Assembly: GCA_002452815.1 (NCBI GenBank)
Contig: DKFM01000006.1
Coordinates: 248,001 to 312,000, forward strand
DNA: 64,000 nucleotides
Source of the DNA: Rhodobacteraceae bacterium UBA6796
Lineage (GTDB): Bacteria > Pseudomonadota > Alphaproteobacteria > Rhodobacterales > Rhodobacteraceae
Direction: 5' to 3'
Shown: piece by piece, positions 25,182 to 33,291 of the stretch
Layout of the letters: every line of letters begins with the position of its first letter
Numbering within the stretch: position 1 is the stretch's first letter
The notes under the pieces: model-generated
Told to the model about the DNA's origin: nothing
Databases searched by the model: none
What the model saw: only the letters and a program-made list of their open reading frames with translations
Program-made: the position numbers and the translations under genes

Positions 25182-25765
25182 CACAGCCCCCCACGCGGCC
25201 GGGCCAGATCGAATCGTCGCCCTTCGACATAGGCCGCTTCCAGCAGCAGCACCTGCACGCGTTCACAGATCCCCTGCGGCTCGATCACTTCGATCAGCAC
25301 AAGCGCGCCGTAATCATCGGCCATTGCCCGCAGCAGCCCCGCGATCACCGCGCCCCATCCCGGGATCGGGCCGCGCACCTCCAGCGTGAAGCGGCCCCGG
25401 CACTCGGCATTGAACCGCAGCTCGGGAAACTCCAGATCGGGCAAGGCCATCCGCCCGCGGCCCTGCAATTCCTCCAGCGAAAAGAGGAATTCCCAGTAAT
25501 CCGTGCCGCTGAAACGCAGCAGTCGGCGCACCGGCTCGACCGTTGCCAGATAGGCGCCGATATCTTCCAGAACCACCGCCCGCGGCTTGTCCAGCGCCGC
25601 CATCGCCGCGCGGATCAGATCTTCGGTCAGCGCATCGTCATAGCGCAGCATCGCCTCGAACCCCTCGGGGCCGATGCCGATATCCTGCGCGACACGGGAC
25701 CACAGCGATGGCCCGTAATTGTCGCGCAAGAACGCCTGAACTGACTTGTTGATCAAACCGTGCAT
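25181..25765 (-). CDS. H-NOX-like protein lacking the heme-ligand histidine
   Basis: 194 residues aligning with H-NOX (heme NO-binding) domains from the first residue: MHGLINKSVQAFLRDNYG is typical. The segment FLFSLEELQ corresponds to the proximal-histidine segment (FL..MDEVH in other H-NOX), so the ligand is Q101; the codon at 25463-25465 reads CAG. The YxSxR heme-propionate motif is reduced to T127-x-E129-x-R131. Heme binding in the usual way is therefore doubtful. GGAGG lies ahead of ATG 25765. It is encoded directly before its HNOBA-GGDEF partner, a pairing known in Rhodobacterales as an NO-responsive c-di-GMP switch. Confidence 0.87.
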   Translation of the reverse strand: MHGLINKSVQAFLRDNYGPSLWSRVAQDIGIGPEGFEAMLRYDDALTEDLIRAAMAALDKPRAVVLEDIGAYLATVEPVRRLLRFSGTDYWEFLFSLEELQGRGRMALPDLEFPELRFNAECRGRFTLEVRGPIPGWGAVIAGLLRAMADDYGALVLIEVIEPQGICERVQVLLLEAAYVEGRRFDLARPRGGL

Positions 25766-25838
25766 GGATCCTCCGTCACCGGAGACGCTAGACCTGCCGA
25801 GTTAACAAACCCCCAAGCCCGGCTGCCACAGGCCGATT

Positions 25839-27602
25839 TCAGGGCGTCATGGTTAACCGCCCCGGTCCCAGCCGCAGCGCCATCAGTCCCGCCGGCTCCA
25901 GCGGGGCCGTGCCCGCGCTCAGCTCGTCAATCAGGGCCGCGCCGTCAAAGCCGCCCGTCCCCTCAAGATACCCGTCCTGCCCGTCCGGGTAGACGGTCAG
26001 GCCGACCTGCCAACCCTGCGGCCCTTTCCAGAAGGCAACCGGCAGGGTCAGGAAATCGCGCCTTGCCGTGCCGGACGCGACCACCAGCACGGCCTCCTCC
26101 CCCGGCACCTGGGGCATCAGATCGGCCAGCACCACCAGGCATCCCGGGTTCCCCGCCGGGGTCCGGCGTTCGCAGATCGCCGGGTCAAAACTGGTCTTGT
26201 GCGCAATCACCGCCAACAGATCCTCGGGCAATTCCGCGCCTGTCGGCTGCACCGTCAACACCCCGCGCAGGGCCTCCGCGCGGGCAGGCTCGGCCGGCAG
26301 AAGGTGCTCCAGCTCCCAGCGTGACCCCGCCTGATCCATCCGCGCCAGGGCCGCCTCCAGGGCCGGGTCGCTGCCGGCCCGCACGCGCAGATCCGCCAGT
26401 GCCGCCTGCCCGGGCTTTCCCCAGTCATTCGCCAGTTCCCACAGCGGCAGCGCCTCGGGGGCCAACCGCCCGTCGGAGAAGCGCCCGAGTTGCGAGTTCA
26501 CCGCGATCCGCTCGGGCGAGATCAGCGGCGTCAGCCACACCACCGCCAGCGCGATCATCGCCAGCGCCATCGCCGTATTGGCGCGCCGGACCCAGCCCAT
26601 CCAGTAGCGCCCGGTCAGCACCGCCAGCGCATAGGTCACCGCATAGCCCAACAGCACCGCAACCCCCGCCGTGGCCATCACCCGCGCAGGCGTCCAGCCA
26701 TATTGCCCGACCCGCAACGCCACCGCCCAGGCCGCCAGACCGCTCAGCACCGGCAGCAGCAGCGCCAGCCCGCGGGCCGACCAGATCAGTGCGGGCGCAT
26801 GCGGCGCCTCGACATCGTCCTGATCGACCGCAATCGCAATCAGCGAGATGACCACGACCGCCGCGCCGCCCAGCGTTCCTGCCGCCGACAGATGCCCGAA
26901 CAGATGCGTCAGCCCGCGCAGCGGCAAGGCCAGCACGAAGATCAGCACCACGCCCAGAACCACCGGCAACAACAGCCGCAGCAACCGCAGCAGCAGATAG
27001 GGCGAAACCATGTCCGACATTTCGGTCACCACCGACAGACCCAGCCCCAGTGCCGCACCGCACACCAGCCAGATCACCACCTCCTGATCCAGCAGATCGG
27101 CCAGCAATTCGACCCCGACGAGCCGCAGCAGCGCCGCCGACAGCAGCAGCACGACCCAGACCACCCCGACAAAAGCCCAGGCGGCGGCGTAGCGCACGAC
27201 GATATTCCAGCTTTCCAGAAACAGCACCCGGTAATCGGCCCAGCCGGTGCTGCCCCGCAGGTTATGCGCGACCCAGAACGGCACCGGCAGACTGCCCAAC
27301 GCAATCAGCGCCACCAGCACATGGCCCGCCTCCAACATCTGCGATGCAGTCGAAAATCCCAGGCTTTTCAGCAGACCCAGCCCCGCGACCAGCGCGCCCA
27401 GAGCGGCCCCGCCCAAAAGCGCCCGACGCGCGCCCAGCTCGCCCAGCGTCGCCAGTGCCGTGCCGAAAAACACCACCGCCAGCAACACCAGCGCCAGCAG
27501 CGCCCGGGTATCGTGCCAGTCCGACAAAAGGTCCGTCAGCGCCCAGAAGGCAAGCCCCCCGGCACTGCCCAGCATCAGAAACTGCACTCTTGCGCCGATC
27601 AT
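25839..27602 (-). CDS. DUF4153 multi-pass membrane protein
   Basis: About 587 residues with roughly ten or more predicted membrane helices in the N-terminal 370 residues, then a soluble C-terminal domain of about 200 residues. The family, DUF4153, is uncharacterised. ATG 27602 (MIGARVQFLMLG) is preceded by AAGGGG; upstream in-frame starts lack a site. It stands alone on the minus strand between the H-NOX pair and the gph-like gene. No function is assigned. Confidence 0.85.
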   Translation of the reverse strand: MIGARVQFLMLGSAGGLAFWALTDLLSDWHDTRALLALVLLAVVFFGTALATLGELGARRALLGGAALGALVAGLGLLKSLGFSTASQMLEAGHVLVALIALGSLPVPFWVAHNLRGSTGWADYRVLFLESWNIVVRYAAAWAFVGVVWVVLLLSAALLRLVGVELLADLLDQEVVIWLVCGAALGLGLSVVTEMSDMVSPYLLLRLLRLLLPVVLGVVLIFVLALPLRGLTHLFGHLSAAGTLGGAAVVVISLIAIAVDQDDVEAPHAPALIWSARGLALLLPVLSGLAAWAVALRVGQYGWTPARVMATAGVAVLLGYAVTYALAVLTGRYWMGWVRRANTAMALAMIALAVVWLTPLISPERIAVNSQLGRFSDGRLAPEALPLWELANDWGKPGQAALADLRVRAGSDPALEAALARMDQAGSRWELEHLLPAEPARAEALRGVLTVQPTGAELPEDLLAVIAHKTSFDPAICERRTPAGNPGCLVVLADLMPQVPGEEAVLVVASGTARRDFLTLPVAFWKGPQGWQVGLTVYPDGQDGYLEGTGGFDGAALIDELSAGTAPLEPAGLMALRLGPGRLTMTP

Positions 27603-27704
27603 CGCATTCCCCTTGGCTGCCGGATGCCCGCCGGACACCCCTTGGTGCGCAGGCTAACGGGCGGGACGCGCAATTGCCAGCCCGCCACGCTCTCTTCGCG
27701 CGGC

Positions 27705-28436
27705 TCAGGTCCGCCCGGCGCCGGGTGCGCCCTGCTCCAGCCAACCCGCGATTGCGGCGATGTCATCCAGCACCACATCGGCCACCGGCGCCAGCACCTC
27801 GGCACGCGCAGGCCCGCTCAGCACGCCCACCGCGACCATTCCCGCCGCCCGCGCGGCGTGCAGGTCGTGCAGACTGTCGCCGACCATCGCCACCCGGCCC
27901 GGCGCCACACCGACCGCCGCGGCAAAGGCCAGCAACTGCCCCGGCGCGGGTTTCGCGCCATGCCCGCTGTCATAGCCTGCGACAAAATCGAAAAGCCCGG
28001 CGACGCCTGCCTGCGCCAGATGCACCCGGGCCGACGCCTCGGCATCGTTGGTCGCCACGCCCAGCCGCAGCCCTTGACCGCGCAGCTGCTGCAGACAGGG
28101 CACAAGCGGCACGGCGGGCATCTGCGGGGCCTTCTGCGCGCCCGCGTCCAGCCGCGCAATCAGCTGGTCGGCCTCCAGCCCCGGCAGATGCGGCAACAAC
28201 AGCGCCGCGACCTCGGCCACAGTGCCCGCAATCACCGGCGAGTCGGGTTCGAACAGCGCCGCCTCGGGCGCGAAACGGATCGCCTCGGCCATCCGCGCCG
28301 CAAGCAGATCATCCCCCGCGCTCAGTTCCGCCAGCATCCCGCGCGCCCAGGCACCCCAGGTGGCATTGAAATCAAACAGCGTCCCGTCCTTGTCGAACAG
28401 CACCGCCGCAATCGACTGCGATGTTTCCGCACGCAT
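27705..28436 (-). CDS. gph: HAD-family phosphatase, phosphoglycolate phosphatase-like
   Basis: 243 residues with HAD motif I DKDGTLFDF (nucleophile D then acid D), motif II TND in GVATNDAEA, motif III lysine in GAKPAPGQ and motif IV GDSLHD. The four-helix cap lies between motifs I and II, as in phosphoglycolate phosphatases. The substrate is inferred from family resemblance; other small phosphosugars are possible. It lies 45 bp downstream of DUF3572 on the same strand. Confidence 0.88.
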   Translation of the reverse strand: MRAETSQSIAAVLFDKDGTLFDFNATWGAWARGMLAELSAGDDLLAARMAEAIRFAPEAALFEPDSPVIAGTVAEVAALLLPHLPGLEADQLIARLDAGAQKAPQMPAVPLVPCLQQLRGQGLRLGVATNDAEASARVHLAQAGVAGLFDFVAGYDSGHGAKPAPGQLLAFAAAVGVAPGRVAMVGDSLHDLHAARAAGMVAVGVLSGPARAEVLAPVADVVLDDIAAIAGWLEQGAPGAGRT

Positions 28437-28450
28437 CTGCCCGTCCTTTC

Positions 28451-28470
28451 GCCCCGCTCCCTGCGGGGGC
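28451..28470 (-). terminator. possible hairpin between DUF3572 and gph-like genes
   Basis: GCCCCGC (28451-28457) can pair with GCGGGGGC (28463-28470) if one G bulges. It lies only about 15 bases before the gph-like start, so it may affect translation of that gene rather than end transcription. Confidence 0.35.
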
Positions 28471-28481
28471 TCGCGCCCGTC

Positions 28482-28760
28482 TCAGGTCCAGTGCCGCTGA
28501 TCGCCCCCGCCCAGCAGCGCGCGCGCCTGCACCAGCGCTTCGGGGCGCTCCCCCAGTTCCGCCGCGCAGCCTATGACCCATGCATCGGACTGCAACACGA
28601 AATCAAGGACCGCACACAGAAAAGCCGGGTCCTGCGCCAGCCCGCGCACCTGCCCGGCATCGGCACCGGACTGGCCCAGAAAGGAATCGAAAAGCTCGTC
28701 TTGCCCGGCCAGCCAGCCAAGCACCCGAAGAGCCAGAACATAAGCGGTTTCCTGCTGCAT
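28482..28760 (-). CDS. DUF3572 family protein
   Basis: 92 residues, mostly helical, matching the small alphaproteobacterial family DUF3572: ALRVLGWLAGQDELFDSFLGQSG near the N-terminus and AVLDFVLQSDAWVIG in the centre. Function unknown. ATG 28760 is the start; a TTG immediately precedes it. It is divergent from pleD, next to which DUF3572 genes are often found in this group. Confidence 0.88.
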   Translation of the reverse strand: MQQETAYVLALRVLGWLAGQDELFDSFLGQSGADAGQVRGLAQDPAFLCAVLDFVLQSDAWVIGCAAELGERPEALVQARALLGGGDQRHWT

Positions 28761-28854
28761 CAACTACCCGTCGCACAATTCGAAAGACTTTGTTAACCTA
28801 TCTGGCGCAAAGCTGAACCAAATAAAACTGCAGGTCGAAGGAGAGCGGGACCCC

Positions 28855-30255
28855 ATGGCAGGAAAAATCCTGATCGTGGATGACGTTGCGACAAATCGAA
28901 TCGTATTGAAAGTGAAGCTCTCGGGCGCACGATACGAAACGATTCAGGCCAGCAGCGGGACCGAAGCTCTGCAGCTCATCGCGCAGAGCCGTCCTGATCT
29001 TATTCTTCTGGATGTGCAGCTGCCCGATTGCAGCGGCATTGAAATCTGCCGCACGCTCAAGGCCGGCCCCGCCACCCGGGGCATCCCGATCGTGATAATC
29101 ACCGCCTTCGCCGATCCGCAGACACGGCTTGACGCGCTGCGCGCCGGGGCCGACGACGTTCTTGTCAAACCCTTTGACGAACTGCTGCTGCTGGCGCGTC
29201 TGCGCAGCCTGCTGCGTGCCAAGGAAACCGACGAAGAGTTGAGCCTGCGTGAAAGCACCTGCCGCGAACTCGGCTTTGCCGAGGCGCAGGCCAGTTTCGG
29301 CGCCCCCGCCCGCATCGGCCTGGTCGCGCCCGATCGCGAAACGGGTCTTCTGTGGAAAACCATGCTGGCGCGGTTCATGTCGCTCGACACTTTCGTCGTG
29401 CTCAACCGTGACGAAGCGCTGATCGAGGCGAGCAGCGCCAATGGCCCCGATGCCTTCATCATCGCAGCCGACCTGTCGCGCCCCGGCGAAGGGCTCCGCC
29501 TGATGTCCGAACTCCGTTCGCGCCCCAGTTCGCGCCATGCGGTGATCTGTATCGCCAGCGGCGAACATGCCCGCGAAACGGCGGCCGTCGCACTCGATCT
29601 GGGGGCGAGCGACCTGCTGCCCGAGGTGCTGACCGATCCGGCCACCGCCGAAGAGGCGACGCTGCGGCTCAAGGCGCAACTGATGCGCAAGCGCACGCTG
29701 GATCAGCAGCGCGAGAATGTCACCGACGGGCTGCGGCTGGCGGTCACCGACCCGCTGACCGGGCTGTATAACCGCCGGTACGCGATGCCGCATCTGGCCC
29801 GGATCGCCGAGCGGTCGCGCATTACGGAACGGCAATTCGCGGTCATGGTGCTGGATCTCGACCGTTTCAAATCCGTCAATGACACCTACGGCCATGCCGC
29901 GGGCGATGCCGTCCTGGTCGAGGTCGCGCGGCGGCTCAACTTCAACCTGCGGCAGGTCGATCTGATTGCCCGGATCGGCGGCGAGGAATTTCTGATCGCG
30001 ATGCCGGAAACCACGCTCGACGCGGCGCGCGTCGTCGCCGAACGGCTTTGTCGCGTGATGGAGGAAACGCCGGTCCCCCTGCCCGACGGGTCCGGCGCGG
30101 TGCAGGTGACCGTCTCGATCGGGCTGGCACTGGGGGGTGGCACCGAACATGACCCGGTCGATGCGCTGATTTCGCTGGCCGACCGCGCGCTGCTCGGCTC
30201 CAAGGCCGATGGCCGCAATCAGGTGAAGGTCTTCGACCGGCCTTCGGCCGCCTGA
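28855..30255 (+). CDS. pleD: PleD-type response regulator diguanylate cyclase
   Basis: 466 residues: receiver 1 with phospho-acceptor D53 (LLDVQLP), a second receiver-like domain without a clear acceptor (about 155-290), and a GGDEF domain with active-site GGEEF (375-379) and intact inhibitory site RQVD (366-369). This is the PleD architecture, in which phosphorylated receiver 1 drives dimerisation and c-di-GMP synthesis. In Caulobacter PleD acts in the swarmer-to-stalked transition with DivJ/DivK; the partner kinase is not in this window. Confidence 0.96.
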   Translation: MAGKILIVDDVATNRIVLKVKLSGARYETIQASSGTEALQLIAQSRPDLILLDVQLPDCSGIEICRTLKAGPATRGIPIVIITAFADPQTRLDALRAGADDVLVKPFDELLLLARLRSLLRAKETDEELSLRESTCRELGFAEAQASFGAPARIGLVAPDRETGLLWKTMLARFMSLDTFVVLNRDEALIEASSANGPDAFIIAADLSRPGEGLRLMSELRSRPSSRHAVICIASGEHARETAAVALDLGASDLLPEVLTDPATAEEATLRLKAQLMRKRTLDQQRENVTDGLRLAVTDPLTGLYNRRYAMPHLARIAERSRITERQFAVMVLDLDRFKSVNDTYGHAAGDAVLVEVARRLNFNLRQVDLIARIGGEEFLIAMPETTLDAARVVAERLCRVMEETPVPLPDGSGAVQVTVSIGLALGGGTEHDPVDALISLADRALLGSKADGRNQVKVFDRPSAA

Positions 30256-30294
30256 CGCCCTCACCCGCCGCTAAAGGCCACGCGGGCCGCGCCC

Positions 30295-30834
30295 TCAGGG
30301 CCGGGCCGCAGCGGGCGGCGGTGCAAACTTGCGATCGGAATGCGACAACGCATGACGCAACCGCTCGGCGAAGGCATGGCGCGCCTCCGGCGTCATCTGC
30401 CGCAGCCGCTCGAACATCAGCCGTTCGCCAATCTCGATCTGGCCCAGCATCCGCGCCCGGTGCCCTTCAAGCAGCGCCCGCGCCGCCGCCTCGTCCCAGG
30501 GCTCGGCATCCAGCGCGTCGACCAGCCGGCTGAAATCGGCCGCAGCCTCGCGACGCATCTTGCGAAAGCTCTGCCCCTCTGCCTCGGCGGCCTTGCGCAA
30601 CGCCTCGCGATCCTCGCGCGACAGCGCCTCGGTAAACGGACCCAGACTGACATCGCTGACCTGCGGGCGCGGCGGATGGCGTTCATGCCCGACGATGCCG
30701 CCGATAACCACCCCGGCCACCAGCAGGTTGAGCGTGACCGAGATCACGAACAGCGCCTTCACCCAGCCGCGCATCCCGGCCTTGGGCGCGCCCCCCTGCG
30801 AAACCGGGGCCGTCGTTTCGGTTTTCTGCGTCAT
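30295..30834 (-). CDS. membrane-anchored CpxP/ZraP-like periplasmic heavy-metal sensor
   Basis: 179 residues: cytoplasmic N-terminus, one membrane helix (about 26-48), then a helical periplasmic domain rich in Arg/Glu containing FRKMRREAAADFSRLVDAL and RLRQMTPEARHAFAERL. The pattern fits the LTXXQ/heavy-metal-sensor-type families (CpxP, ZraP, CnrX). GGAGGGGGAAGG precedes ATG 30834. It is the last gene of a cluster with a sigma factor and anti-sigma-like protein, so an envelope-sensing role is likely but inferred. Confidence 0.8.
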   Translation of the reverse strand: MTQKTETTAPVSQGGAPKAGMRGWVKALFVISVTLNLLVAGVVIGGIVGHERHPPRPQVSDVSLGPFTEALSREDREALRKAAEAEGQSFRKMRREAAADFSRLVDALDAEPWDEAAARALLEGHRARMLGQIEIGERLMFERLRQMTPEARHAFAERLRHALSHSDRKFAPPPAAARP

Positions 30835-30850
30835 CCTTCCCCCTCCTGCC

Positions 30851-31228
30851 TCATTCCGCCGCCAGCGCGAAGAAATCGCCATCGGGCAACAGGTTGACCG
30901 TGCCCAGCGTATCCGTCCCGCCAATATAGCTTGCCGCCACCGTGCCCAGTTGATCAGCCCCGGCAAAGCCGATCCACAGACCGGCGATCGTCGCCGTGGC
31001 CATGCCGCTCAGCCCTGCCCAGCCGCCGAACACCGCCGACAGGCCACTCAGGAAACCACCCCTGGGCGCCGCGCGCGAAACCGGGATAGCCGCCTGAAAC
31101 CCGGCCTGCACAGCCTCGGCATCGGCCAGCGCCCGCGCCAGAAATGCGTCCGAAGGCTCGGGCATATCGGCCCGGGCCGCGGCGAGGAAATCGTCCAGCA
31201 CCGTCCCGTTCAGATCCTTGTCAGTCAT
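30851..31228 (-). CDS. anti-sigma-like single-pass membrane protein
   Basis: 125 residues: a soluble N-terminal region (1-60) with DDFLAAARADMPEPSDAFLARAL, a single membrane helix (about 75-95), and a short C-terminal tail. I recognise no annotated domain, but the size, topology and ATGACTGA overlap with the sigma factor gene are those of an ECF anti-sigma factor. No zinc-binding HxxxCxxC motif is present. ATG 31228 is used; ATG 31234 is also in frame. Confidence 0.75.
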   Translation of the reverse strand: MTDKDLNGTVLDDFLAAARADMPEPSDAFLARALADAEAVQAGFQAAIPVSRAAPRGGFLSGLSAVFGGWAGLSGMATATIAGLWIGFAGADQLGTVAASYIGGTDTLGTVNLLPDGDFFALAAE

Positions 31229-31805
31229 GACCATACCCCAACTCTTCGCGTTTACCTTCCAACAGCGCGGCCAGCGCGCGCTTTCCACGGGCCGTCAAGC
31301 TTTCTACGGCCTCGACCCCGATTTCCATCGCTGCGGCGATCTCGGGGTTCGACAACCCTTCCAGATGCCGCAGAACAACCGCCTGACGCTGCCGTGCGGG
31401 CAGCTGCGCCAATGCCAGTTGCAGGGCCTGCGCACGGTCCGCGTCGATCATCCGCTCCAGCGCCGAGGCCGCGCCATCGGCCACTTCGGGGGCCTCGTCC
31501 AGCCCCACGCCACGCCGCCTGCGCAGCCGGTCGGTCGCCAGATTGGTCACCACCCGATAAAGCCAGGTCGAAACCTTGGCCTCGCCGGTGCGCCACTCGG
31601 GTGCGATCTTCCACAGCCGCAACAGCGCCTCTTGCGCCAGATCCTCGGCCTCGGCCCGATCGCCCAGCATCCGCAGCGCAACCCTGTAGGCCAGAGGCCC
31701 CAGCCGCAACGTCAGCGAACGCGCCGCCGCCCGGTCCCCATTGCCATAAAGGACCAGAAGCGTCTCGTCAGAGACCTCGGTGAGCGCGTCGAATGCCATA
31801 TCCAT
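31221..31805 (-). CDS. ECF RNA polymerase sigma factor
   Basis: 194 residues with region 2 (LAYRVALRMLGDRAEAEDLAQEALLRLW, -10 recognition, DLAQEA core motif) and region 4 (LALAQLPARQRQAVVLRHLEGLSNPEIAAAM, -35 recognition). Its 3' end overlaps the anti-sigma-like gene, which implies co-expression. ATG 31805 has GGGAAG just upstream; ATG 31799 is an alternative. Its regulon is not evident. Confidence 0.93.
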   Translation of the reverse strand: MDMAFDALTEVSDETLLVLYGNGDRAAARSLTLRLGPLAYRVALRMLGDRAEAEDLAQEALLRLWKIAPEWRTGEAKVSTWLYRVVTNLATDRLRRRRGVGLDEAPEVADGAASALERMIDADRAQALQLALAQLPARQRQAVVLRHLEGLSNPEIAAAMEIGVEAVESLTARGKRALAALLEGKREELGYGHD

Positions 31806-31857
31806 GCTTCCCGTAGGCCTAGCCTTATTCCCGTCCCGTGGCAATTTATGCGTCGTC

Positions 31858-31885
31858 CCGGCCCGGAGGTTTCCCCCCGGGCCGG
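31858..31885 (-). terminator. stem-loop between EF-hand gene and sigma factor gene
   Basis: CCGGCCCGG (31858-31866) and CCGGGCCGG (31877-31885) form a perfect 9-bp stem just after the EF-hand stop. It suggests the EF-hand transcript can end here, so the sigma operon may have its own promoter or receive read-through. Confidence 0.6.
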
Positions 31886-31892
31886 AACCGGA

Positions 31893-32690
31893 TCAGTTCC
31901 CCTGCTGCGGCGCAGGCGCGGTCTGGCGGTTGAAGAACTGCCCCCAGCCGTCGTTTTGCGGCCCCATCGGGCCATTGGCACCCGGACGGCCCATCGGCCC
32001 CTGCGGACCCATCGCGTTGCAATCGCCCCGCATCCGGTCGCCGTGCTTGCCGCCGTGGCGATCATGCCAGCGGCCATCGCGATTCTGGCCCCCCATGCGA
32101 TCCCCCATCCGGGCTTGCAAAGCGGCCAGCTCGTCCTCGGTCACCGCGCCATCGTCATTGGCGTCGAAGCGATCGAACATCCCTTGCGGGCCGCGCGGCA
32201 GCGCCAGTTCTGCCGCCGACAGCATACCGTCGCCGTCAGTGTCCTGCGCCGCGATCCGGGCCTTCACCCGCGCTTCCGCACGCAGCTGCGCCTTGCGCAT
32301 ATCCGCCGCCACCAGTTCTTCGGCGCTCAGCTTGCCATCCCCGTTGGCATCCAGCGCGGCCGCCTCGGCGGCACGTTTGGCGGCAATCTCTTCCGCGGTC
32401 ACCTTGCCATCGCCATCGGTATCAAAGTCCTTGAAGTCAAAGCCCATCATCGGACCACCCATCGGGCCACCCATCGGCGCATTGACCATCGGGCCTTGGC
32501 CCATCGGACCCTGGCCGCCCATGCCCGGCCGCCCCATCGGACCCTGACCCACCGGGCCGGTGCCATCCTGGGCCTGCGCCATCACCGGCGGCTGGCCATT
32601 CATCTGCTGCGCCACGACCGGCACGGCCACGGCCAGCGCCGTCCCCGCCATCAGCGCGGCCACGATCGTCTGTTTCAGCGTGCGTTTCAT
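31893..32690 (-). CDS. secreted four-EF-hand protein with Gly-Pro-Met repeats
   Basis: 265 residues with a signal peptide (about 1-27, AVPVVAQQ). Four calcium-binding loops are visible at 90-101 (DTDGDGKVTAEE), 114-125 (DANGDGKLSAEE), 150-161 (DTDGDGMLSAAE) and 176-187 (DANDDGAVTEDE), all with canonical ligands. Flanking both ends are low-complexity GPMG/GPM repeats (about 45-82 and 227-243) plus a His/Asp/Arg-rich stretch. It should bind calcium in the periplasm or outside the cell. It lies immediately upstream of the ECF sigma factor on the same strand. Confidence 0.9.
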   Translation of the reverse strand: MKRTLKQTIVAALMAGTALAVAVPVVAQQMNGQPPVMAQAQDGTGPVGQGPMGRPGMGGQGPMGQGPMVNAPMGGPMGGPMMGFDFKDFDTDGDGKVTAEEIAAKRAAEAAALDANGDGKLSAEELVAADMRKAQLRAEARVKARIAAQDTDGDGMLSAAELALPRGPQGMFDRFDANDDGAVTEDELAALQARMGDRMGGQNRDGRWHDRHGGKHGDRMRGDCNAMGPQGPMGRPGANGPMGPQNDGWGQFFNRQTAPAPQQGN

Positions 32691-32886
32691 CGTATCAACT
32701 CCGTGTTTCGCGGCACCCTCCTGCGCCGCTGATATCCTCCAAACGCGGCATTCCCGGGGTTCCGTCGCCATACGCGCGCCCCTCACTCAAGCGTGAAGCG
32801 GTCGTGAGCCGCGGACCATCGGCGGAATTTCCTTCCCCCTCGCGCGCTTTCGTCCGATAACAAAGCAACGCGAAGGGGAGAGCGCG

Positions 32887-33291
32887 ATGACCATGACCCA
32901 GATCGACACCGAAGACGACCGCCCACTGGGCCGTGCCATCACGCGCGGTCTGCTGTGCCGCTGCCCGGCTTGCGGGCGCGGGCGCCTGCTTAGCGGCTAT
33001 CTGACTGTGCGCGATGCCTGCCCCGCCTGCGGCGAGGATTTCACACCCCAACGCGCCGACGATGGCCCGGCCTATCTGACGATCCTGATCGTCGGGCATC
33101 TTATGGCACCCGCTATCCTGTGGGCCTTCGTCGCCTATCGCCCCAGCCCGCAAACCCTGATCGCGATCTTCGCCACCGGCACGGTCGCGCTGTCGCTGGC
33201 GCTGCTGCCGCGGCTGAAAGGCATGATCGTGGGCATTCAATGGTCGCGCCGGATGCATGGCTTCGGCGCCGGAGAGATCGTGCATGACTGA
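32887..33291 (+). CDS. DUF983 membrane protein with zinc-ribbon cysteines
   Basis: 134 residues: an N-terminal rubredoxin-like pair of CPAC motifs (about 25-50) that probably bind zinc, then two membrane helices (about 62-100). The DUF983 family has no firm function; some members lie near cytochrome oxidase genes, but not here. AAGGGGAG precedes ATG 32887. It overlaps the Nudix gene by ATGACTGA, so the two are coupled. Confidence 0.88.
   Translation: MTMTQIDTEDDRPLGRAITRGLLCRCPACGRGRLLSGYLTVRDACPACGEDFTPQRADDGPAYLTILIVGHLMAPAILWAFVAYRPSPQTLIAIFATGTVALSLALLPRLKGMIVGIQWSRRMHGFGAGEIVHD

Noticed and set aside
32691..32880. ECF-type promoter (GGAACC ... CGTTT) upstream of the EF-hand gene
   Set aside because: The spacing between the two boxes is about 12-13 bases, shorter than the usual 15-17, so chance is likely.
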